A program made the position numbers and the translations under genes. From Bagarius yarrelli (lineage: Eukaryota; Chordata; Actinopteri; Siluriformes; Sisoridae), in the NCBI GenBank assembly GCA_005784505.1, contig VCAZ01000003.1, forward strand, positions 4,758,510 through 4,822,509: 64,000 nt of DNA, read 5' to 3'. Below are positions 56,903-64,000 of this stretch, in pieces. Each line of letters starts with the position of its first letter. Within the stretch, counting starts at the first letter, position 1. A model generated the notes under the pieces. It had not been told where the DNA came from. It did not search any database and saw nothing but the letters and a program-made list of their open reading frames with translations.

Positions 56903-58654
56903 GTGTGTTATCTATGTGTGTATATGTGTGTTGGAGATCTGATAGTGCTTTAAATTTTGATTAAGCCATGGCACTTTAGTAACTATGAGTCTTTACATTT
57001 CTTAAAGGTGAATTTGGAAATGTTTAAGACGCATAATCTTTTAGTAATTTTACATTTGTTAACTCTGGAGTTTGTAAAAAAAAGTTCTGGCTGAAGTGTG
57101 AGTCTTATTGAACCTTGTCTTATATTCCACAATTCTTAGCTGAAATCTTTGACATCGCGACCTAATGTGGTTGCGTAAATGTTTTACACAATCCAGAGAT
57201 AAACTGTGCTTGGTATATCTGGCAGGGTTTTTTTCAGTAGCGCTTCTGGTCTTAAGAAATATTTTCAGATTCTCCATCCACCCACTCTGCATATCCGTAC
57301 TCCCGCAGCACTCTACCACCAGACCGTGTGACATTACACAGTCCGAGATGAAATCTGTGATTACACAGTTTGTTATTTTCAGTTCAGTTGGCCAGCGTTC
57401 TAAGTAGACCTGCTTTATATTATTATTTACTACCATAATCTCTAACTGTATTTAGTGTCATTACACACATATTCAACATACAGCTTATTGTACATGTATA
57501 AAATATGTACTAAACACTTACTACAGTGGCTGGGCTAGTTTTTTGTTTTTTCATATAGAATTGACCGAACAGCTCCTGTATATTCAGTTTGTATTAATAC
57601 TTTTGACCAAAACTACAAATTGCAATAATAGACTAATGATTTGACTAGTATGACTAATATTTGACTAGTATTTTGTGGGGAAAATTTTACCACCACCTCA
57701 AATCCTCCAACATCTTATTTTTTCACATGTACATTGTTTTATGGGGTTAAAAAGAACCTACAAAACCTAACCTTTTGGGTAAACCTTGGATTTTAATCCA
57801 TATCTATTACAATATAAAACAAATCTACAGATGACTTGAATAGCTTTATTTTGAAAGAATTTATTATTTTAGAATGATTGTGATGATTTTGTAAGTGAGT
57901 GCATCTGCACAAAATATAATACACAAATTTATAAGCAATAAATAAATACAACAGTGCTTTATGATTTTCTGGAGATTTAGATACAGAAATTAAATGATCA
58001 AATGTAAAATTACACTCTAGTGTACAGTTTTTACTGTATAAATACCGAATAAATTAAGTACTAAATTAATTACTCTTTGCGATGTCCTTGCTGACACCAT
58101 ATATTGTGCAGCCCATAAACAAAATAAAGCATAAAGCATACTGCGTATGTGCTATACACACAGATTTATCAAAATTGTCATGCGGAACATTGCTCAGGCA
58201 TCCTAGTTCCAATAAATAAATAATGTAATGCTACAACATCAGTCGTCTTATTTAACAATTTGCTTTCAACTTTTTAGTCGCAGTTTGGGGAAGAGTGCTG
58301 GTGAAGAGTGCTAACATCGATGGGTACTTAGTAAAAGATATGAAAAATCGCCTTTAAAAATCATTTTAATAAAAAGCTTTTAGTTATTATGCAGTTGGAA
58401 TTGGAACCAGCTTCCAGAAAAGATTAGATGTGCTAAATTAGGTAGCTATATTTAAATCCAGACTTAAACACATTCTTTTTAATTACAATTTTTTTAATAT
58501 TAAAAGTCTATTTTTACTGTTCTGATTATTTTTTATGATTATTCTTAATGTAAAGCACTATAAATTACCACTGTGTATGAAACTTGCTATATGAACTCGT
58601 ATAAGTTTAATATTATGTAAATGCAGACTAAGATGCTTGATCCAGACAATACTG
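56903..58654. other. Intron 5 segment after the candidate exon
   Basis: AT-rich. Overlapping short frames on both strands at 57.06-57.44 kb have no motifs. Confidence 0.45.
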
Positions 58655-59145
58655 GATTTAGTTCAAGTTCAAGTTCGTCTATTTATAAAGCATATTTAAA
58701 AACAGCCAGAAGACTGACCAAAATGCTGTACATTAAAATTCAACCATAGACAAATAAAACAAAACAATAAAAAATAAAACAAGAATTTACAAACCAAAAG
58801 AAATAAAAGATAAAGAGTAATAATCAAGACCACAGTGGAACCTAATAACAATGTGATATTAGTGGGCTACACTGAACAAGTGTGTTTTTAAGAGTGATTT
58901 GAAATTTAGATAGGTAAAGGTGCTATTCTAATCTCAAGCGGCAGATTGTTCCATAACCAAGGCCCAGCCACAAACAAAGCACGGTTTCCTCTACGTTTAA
59001 GTCTGGACTGAGAAAATAAAATGAGAATCTAATCAGTGCACCTTAGACTTCTGGTAGAAGTATAAAATGCAACAGCTCCGAGAGATAACTGTGGGCCTGG
59101 TTATGTAAAGTTTTATTCACCAGTAACGTAAAAATCGATTCCAAA
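58655..59145. repeat. Interspersed repeat, unclassified
   Basis: A short 'agttcaagttcaagttc' patch, then A-rich sequence, then 'aagcggcagattgttccata', 'aaccaaggcccagccacaaa' and 'gagataactgtgggcctggt'. This text belongs to a dispersed teleost element often seen near non-LTR retrotransposon tails; class not determined. Confidence 0.5.
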
Positions 59146-60080
59146 TTAAATTAGATATAGATAAGTATCACTACATTGTGCAAAAGAAAAAAATTAACAA
59201 CAGTTCCAAAAAAGCTCTGCAAAAACCTTGAGTATAAAAAACCTGGACAGATGACCTGAAGGATGGGGATAAATTTGATCCAGAAACTGCCACCCTGATG
59301 CTACCAAAAATAAGATTTTTCTCCAGGTTTCTTTAATAGTACAGAGTTTTCAATTCAATGTTTTACGGTCACCACAGCATGCAATGTTCCCTATGTCAAT
59401 CCCAACCTCTCTGAAAAGGGCATGACTGTCACACACTCACTGGGACCGCTTAGCTTAATGTACGTGTAACCTTTGTGCTAAGGATTAAATCTAATCAAGT
59501 GTTACATATTTATAAAAGCTTTTATACACTTTCTGGCCACTTTAATAAAAACACTTAAAGTCAATAGTCAATATGATGGTCCGCCATGCATAACATCATT
59601 AGTCAGGTCAAGAGCTTCAGTTAATGTTTATGAAGAGAGTAAGTGTGATCTTCTTGGCTTGGATGTTAGTGTCTAACTGGTTTAGGTAATTTAAAAGATG
59701 TCAGAAAAGGGATGGAGCTGGCAGGAAGTCTATTGTATCTGTAAATGAGCAAAATAAACACACTTTACAATTGTGGTGTGCATAAAAGTGTATCATATTG
59801 CCTACCTTGGGAATGATTGGCTACAGAAGAAGCAGAAGAAGATGGGATGATGGGGATCAGTGAACTGAATCTACTTGATTCATTCTTAATTCATTAATTG
59901 ATTCTTGATTGATACAGTTTCGTCTTTAAGTAATTTTGTCTATGCTGATGTAAATATTGTATATTTTACAAATTTCACATAAGTAAATTAGATTTCATAT
60001 AACAAGGGTTTTAAAATACACACAGATTTAGGTTTCAGATTTAGTCTTTTTTTTTTTTTTGCTTGTATATGAACTTTTTC
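59146..60080. other. Intron 5 segment, unique sequence
   Basis: No recognised feature. Confidence 0.5.
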
Positions 60081-60380
60081 TTTGAGACAGATTTTGGAGC
60101 ATGACTGTTGGTATTTGCCCGTTCAGCCACAAGAGCATTAGTAAGGTCAGATTGAGAAAGTTTGGCAGGCACTCTGAATGTTCAGTGGGATGTTTAGAAC
60201 TCCAAACTTGGAAACCCATGACTTTATGAACCTCTCTTTGTACACAGGGGCAGTTTCATTCTGGAACAGGTTTGAGCACAGGCAAAACTGTAATCTACAG
60301 CTTAAAATGCATTTACGTGGAACCACATATGGAAGTGGTGGTCTGGTGTCTGCATACCTTTACTATGTAGTGTGCAAAAA
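60081..60380. mobile_element. Tc1-derived non-autonomous element, one end lost
   Basis: 'ttcagccacaagagcattag', 'cacaggggcagtttcattct' and the right end 'tgcatacctttactatgtag' match the interior and terminus of the 34.0- and 49.8-kb copies; the left terminus is missing. Confidence 0.7.
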
Positions 60381-61157
60381 ATTAAGAACAGAAAAGATAT
60401 AAGCTAGTTTAACTACAGCTGCATTGTCAGTAGCATGGTGGTCGTTGTTTTTTTGAATAAAATTGCTTTTTAGAATCGAGTAGCGCATTTACCGATCCTG
60501 GATGCCAGGATCCAGTAAGTGATGCCAACGCCATTTTCTGAGCGGTGTGGCTGGCAAAAGTACTTCCATAGTACAGTAAATTCCTGATTTTCTTTGTTTT
60601 ATGGCAGTTGACAACAGGCTTTTTTGGTACATTACTGCCACCTTTTGCTCAGAATGGTGATGTCCTGAATCAATCACTAGGTTGACACAAGAGAAATTTA
60701 ATTGGTGATTTCCAAATTAGCTTGATTAAAAATTAAATTTTCACTTAATAAAACAATTTTTTTTCTCTAACCTCCAAATATCTGTATTTTATCCCCAACA
60801 CCGTGATAAATATCCAGAAACACTTTATGTATGTCATTATTTAATATGGTTGTAATGGCGGATGTATTTGTACTAAACTGCTGCACATGTGTACCCAAAG
60901 CATTCCTTGTTTTATGTTTTTTTTTTGGATGAAACTACTGGGAATTGTTTGCACATCATAATGACGAAATCTGTGATCACGTCGGAGCCTGGAGTTGGTT
61001 TGATATAAAAATGATATTTTAAAAATGTCTTAGATGTAGTAAGCTATGTTTCCTACATTGATGTAGCTTAGCTTGCTACATTTCCCAAGGGGGTACCTTT
61101 AGTGTAGTGAAGCTTTATTTAAGGTAGAGTAATTGACAAGTTAGCTCACTACATTTT
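60381..61157. other. Intron 5 segment, unique sequence
   Basis: A short inverted 'agtaagctatgtttcctaca' / 'gtagcttagcttgctaca' patch near 61.04-61.08 kb; otherwise nothing recognised. Confidence 0.45.
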
Positions 61158-61332
61158 ACATTTACAGCATTTGGCAGACGCTGTTCTCCAGAGCGACTCA
61201 CATTTATCATTTTTATATTTATATATTTAACTGAGCAATTGAGAGGCCCATCTGTGGAGGCTTGGTGGTGCTGGGAATCGCCCCCTGGTCTTTCTGGTAT
61301 TAGTCCAATACTTTAACCACTAAGCCACCACT
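61158..61332 (-). mobile_element. tRNA-derived SINE with internal deletion
   Basis: Reversed: 'acagcatttggcagacgctg', 'gtgctgggaatcgccccctg'; the 'aagggccttgctcagggg' portion is deleted. Confidence 0.83.
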
Positions 61333-62264
61333 ACACACAGTAGCTTTTCCGAGTAACACTGGTTCTACTGTGCTTGTCGCATTAGCATTATCTTTAAGTA
61401 AAATGTTAAGGTGGTTCAAATAATTTTGGGCCATTTTTCTTTCCGGCTGACCTTTAGAAGTAGAGAAAAACCCAAACTGATTTTGTTTTTGTAAAAAGTT
61501 TTTTTTTTTAATTAAATTATAATGTCAACTTTCTCTTAAAATGACATTTAACATTTTCTTCGACTCTCATTGATGCTCTTTATGCTTTTTTAAAATCTGG
61601 CAGTAAAATGCAGCCAAGAGGTCTTTTCTTTGGCTGAGGCTGACACGTGAGGAACATATAGACTTAAATGAATGGTGGCCTATAAAGTTGATGTGGGCTA
61701 ATGGTGACCTGATTGTGGCTTGGCGAAATCCGTGTGACTGTAGAGAAAATCCATGTGAAACAAAAGCACATGTTTTAAACAGAGTCTTCTTTTATATAGG
61801 TGTCAGTCTCTGTCCCAACAAGAGTTGAGGTTATTCAGAAATTTCACGTGTTCACATAAAAAAACAAGGATTTGATCTTAGTAGTATTAGTGTGAACATT
61901 TTTCTAGTTTTATATGCATAAATACTAGTTTCTCTTTAGACAGCTGTCCTATATTTGTGGTGATCTGGGAAAGATCACATTTGCAAAAAATGCATCTATG
62001 TCTCAGTCACTGGTGAAAAAATGAATTTGTTGGAAATTACTTTTTGTGTCTTTTTATTGGGTCATTTAATTATTTTTATGCCGTCATCTGTACAGTGTGT
62101 GTAAATGCTTTTCTCTGCATCCAGCAAATGACCACGAAATCAATTGATTTGGCTAATGTCCGACAAACTGTAAAGAGCACAAGCTAGAAATGTATTATAC
62201 ATTTTAACTGTTTGCACGCAGACTGCCTAGGCAATACCTTTAGGATTGATTCCCCTGTCACACT

Positions 62265-62405
62265 CGTTTCAAAGATTTCCTCTGGCTCTTTGTTTCTTCC
62301 TCCAGAGTTTAGGCTAATTGGCATCCCGTAATTGTCATTGTGTATGACATCAGGCCCTGCGATGGGTTAGAATTGTGTCCAGGGGTGTCCCTGACCTTAT
62401 GTAGA
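62265..62405 (+). mobile_element. HE1-like SINE, degenerate fragment
   Basis: 'ggctaattggcatcccgtaa', 'ggccctgcgatgggttagaa' and 'gtccaggggtgtccctgacc' correspond to the HE1-like body; both ends are lost. Confidence 0.55.
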
Positions 62406-62602
62406 TTAAATAAGGTCTTCATTTGGCATATAAATATATATATTACACTGTTTGTCCTGGATTGTTAGGAAACTGGGGTCAATTATAAGAAAGGTATTCT
62501 TAAACTCTTGCCAAAAAGTCGGAAACACACACGTGTTGGATGTCGTCATATGCTGTAACTTAAGGAATTCTGTTATGTTCCAAATGGAACAAAGACATTT
62601 CT

Positions 62603-62738
62603 ACATTTCAATTTCTGCCACTTGGCAGAAGCCATTTATCTCCTTTATACATACGAGCAATCGGGGGTTAAGAGGTAACTTGGTGATGCTGGGAATCTAA
62701 CACTAATCTTCCAATAAGCAGTCCAACACATTAACCAG
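62603..62738 (-). mobile_element. tRNA-derived SINE, internally deleted, minus member of an inverted pair
   Basis: Reversed: 'ttctgccacttggcagaagc', 'caatcgggggttaagaggta', 'ccaataagcagtccaacaca'. Confidence 0.75.
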
Positions 62739-62810
62739 ATAGATATGGAGTTTCTGAAGATAAGTGATGTAATGTAAGGCTCTTGGTTCCCTGTTAGTTT
62801 GAAGTGGTAG

Positions 62811-62993
62811 CACAGTAGTTAAATTGTTGGTCTTCTAATTGGAAGATCGGGGTTCAATTCCCAGCACCACAAATTTACCACTGATGGGGCCCCTGAGGAA
62901 GGTTCTTAACCTACAATTGCACAGATATATAAAGGAGATAAATGTAAGTCGCTCTGTATAGGGATGTTTGCCAAATACCATAAATGTAAATGT
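62811..62993 (+). mobile_element. tRNA-derived SINE, plus member of an inverted pair
   Basis: 'gaagtggtagcacagtagtt', 'cggggttcaattcccagcac', 'gtaagtcgctctgtataggg'. Faces the minus copy 72 bp upstream. Confidence 0.87.
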
Positions 62994-64000
62994 AGATATG
63001 TATTAGTCTTAGTGGGAGAGTGAAGGAAATACTTACGCTGAAGCATATGAAGACATCCAACACTTGTGTTAGTTTCAGAAATACACAATCAAACCAAATT
63101 TACAGTAAATAGAGTGAAAATTTGAGAATTTTACTTGTGTTGGTCCGCTTAACGACTTTTATGCTAGTTGATGAGACAGACTGAAAAACAGACAAAAATT
63201 AAAGTATAATAAATCCACTGATGATATTTTGTGTAAAAAGAACTTGATATTATAACAATTATCTCATAACTAAATGATTCATTATGTTATTAAAGCTAGA
63301 TCTGCCAACATAACCGGCTATCCAGACCTTTTTTAATATGGACAGATCCTAGGCTTCAGTCCCAGACATTGTTTACAGTAGAAATAGATGCCTCTGAAAT
63401 TTTTATGTGTCCCATTACTGTGAAATGAATCTCTTTGGGTTTTTTTGCACAATATGTACATCTGTGCACTGGGCCCATGAAATATAGCCTAGGCTATGAA
63501 TAGTGGCTCTGCATTGCTTTCAGTTTAAACAGTTGAATTAAAAAGTTGCCGTCTGCACGCTAGACAAATTATGGGATTGTTTTTTGGGGTTTTTTGCAAC
63601 GATGTTTGAGAATGCAGAGAGCCAAGAACTTTAAAAATAAGATATTTTTAAATATTTTCAGGCACTATCTGGTTAATGTGTTGGACTGCTTTCTAATCAG
63701 TTTTTGGTTGTTTTTTCGTCACTGTATGCGGTTATGATATTATAGCACTTATTTAATAAAAAAAGTATTTTAAAACACCATAAATCAGCATAAGTGCAAG
63801 CTCTTAACTTATTAAGGCAGCTTTTATTTGTGCTGTCAGCTGTCTACTCATACAGAAAAACCCATAATGGCTCTTCAGTTTAGAGTAAAGGCCTGTTAGT
63901 AACAGAGCATTAATTTTGCAAGCACTTATTGTGCATATCTGTGTCTGGAATCGGGACATACCGTATCTTGTGCCGTGGAGTCGGTGACAGGAACTATTAA
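62994..64000. other. Intron 5 segment at window end
   Basis: AT-rich. A short SINE-head-like scrap near 63670-63700 ('ggttaatgtgttggactgct'). No kcnh2 exon 6. Confidence 0.5.

Larger units (their letters stand above)
7307..64000 (+). other. kcnh2: kcnh2 intron 5 (partial, >56.6 kb) hosting alternative first exons
   Basis: Starts at the phase-0 donor after NVTEKVTQ and runs to the window end. Exon 6 would be an easily seen ~430-bp open exon coding S1-S3, and it is not found. The ERG1b first exon lies 29.4 kb into it and a further candidate first exon 49.5 kb into it. The remainder is repeats and unique AT-rich sequence, itemised below. No other gene could be recognised on either strand. Confidence 0.85.

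Noticed and set aside
1..64000. tRNA genes at the many tRNA-like B-box sequences
   Set aside because: All sit at heads of SINE copies followed by the SINE body; none shows a complete cloverleaf independent of a SINE.

Overview
This is vertebrate, almost certainly teleost, genomic DNA. It is AT-rich and made of short exons with GT-AG introns lying in long introns. It is dense in fish-type repeats: tRNA-derived SINEs carrying the 'gtaagtcgctctggataag' body, HE1/DANA-like SINEs, Tc1/mariner remnants and fold-back MITEs. The SINE mix suggests an otophysan such as a catfish or characin; that is inference.

One gene is recognisable, on the + strand: kcnh2 (ERG1, the hERG/IKr voltage-gated potassium channel). 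Positions 1-6153 are the 3' part of intron 2. Exon 3 (6154-6312, end of the PAS domain), exon 4 (6408-6914, PAS-to-channel linker with the conserved RRASS site) and exon 5 (7095-7306, N-linker ending NVTEKVTQ) form a compact block. Their splice phases match human KCNH2, and exon 5 has the human length of 212 bp. Exon 6 (S1 onward) is not in the window, so the intron after exon 5 is longer than 56.6 kb.

That intron contains the most interesting material. At 36662-36778 lies the alternative first exon of the short, PAS-less ERG1b isoform. It ends GRVKRAVRISSIVAQE and has a phase-0 donor, so it would splice to exon 6 just as exon 5 does. Just upstream is a perfect 11-bp hairpin whose loop is an ATG. 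That ATG opens a 10-codon uORF whose stop codon overlaps the ERG1b start. At 56762-56902 a second GC-richer block has the same architecture: a good Kozak ATG, 47 codons, and GAG|GT in phase 0, with a TATA-like box about 290 bp upstream. I propose it as a third, possibly undescribed, alternative first exon; this is inference and needs transcript evidence.

The rest of the intron is repeats plus unique sequence. It holds about 25 copies of one SINE family, several in head-to-head inverted pairs. It also holds four HE1-like SINEs plus fragments, two members of another tRNA-SINE family, fold-back MITEs (9.4, 18.2 and 28.9 kb), a pogo/Tigger-like MITE with intact termini (42.2 kb), Tc1-derived pieces, unclassified fish repeats and many microsatellites. 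I see no tRNA, rRNA, CRISPR or bacterial-type features. Most long open frames outside the kcnh2 exons look like chance frames or repeat-derived frames.
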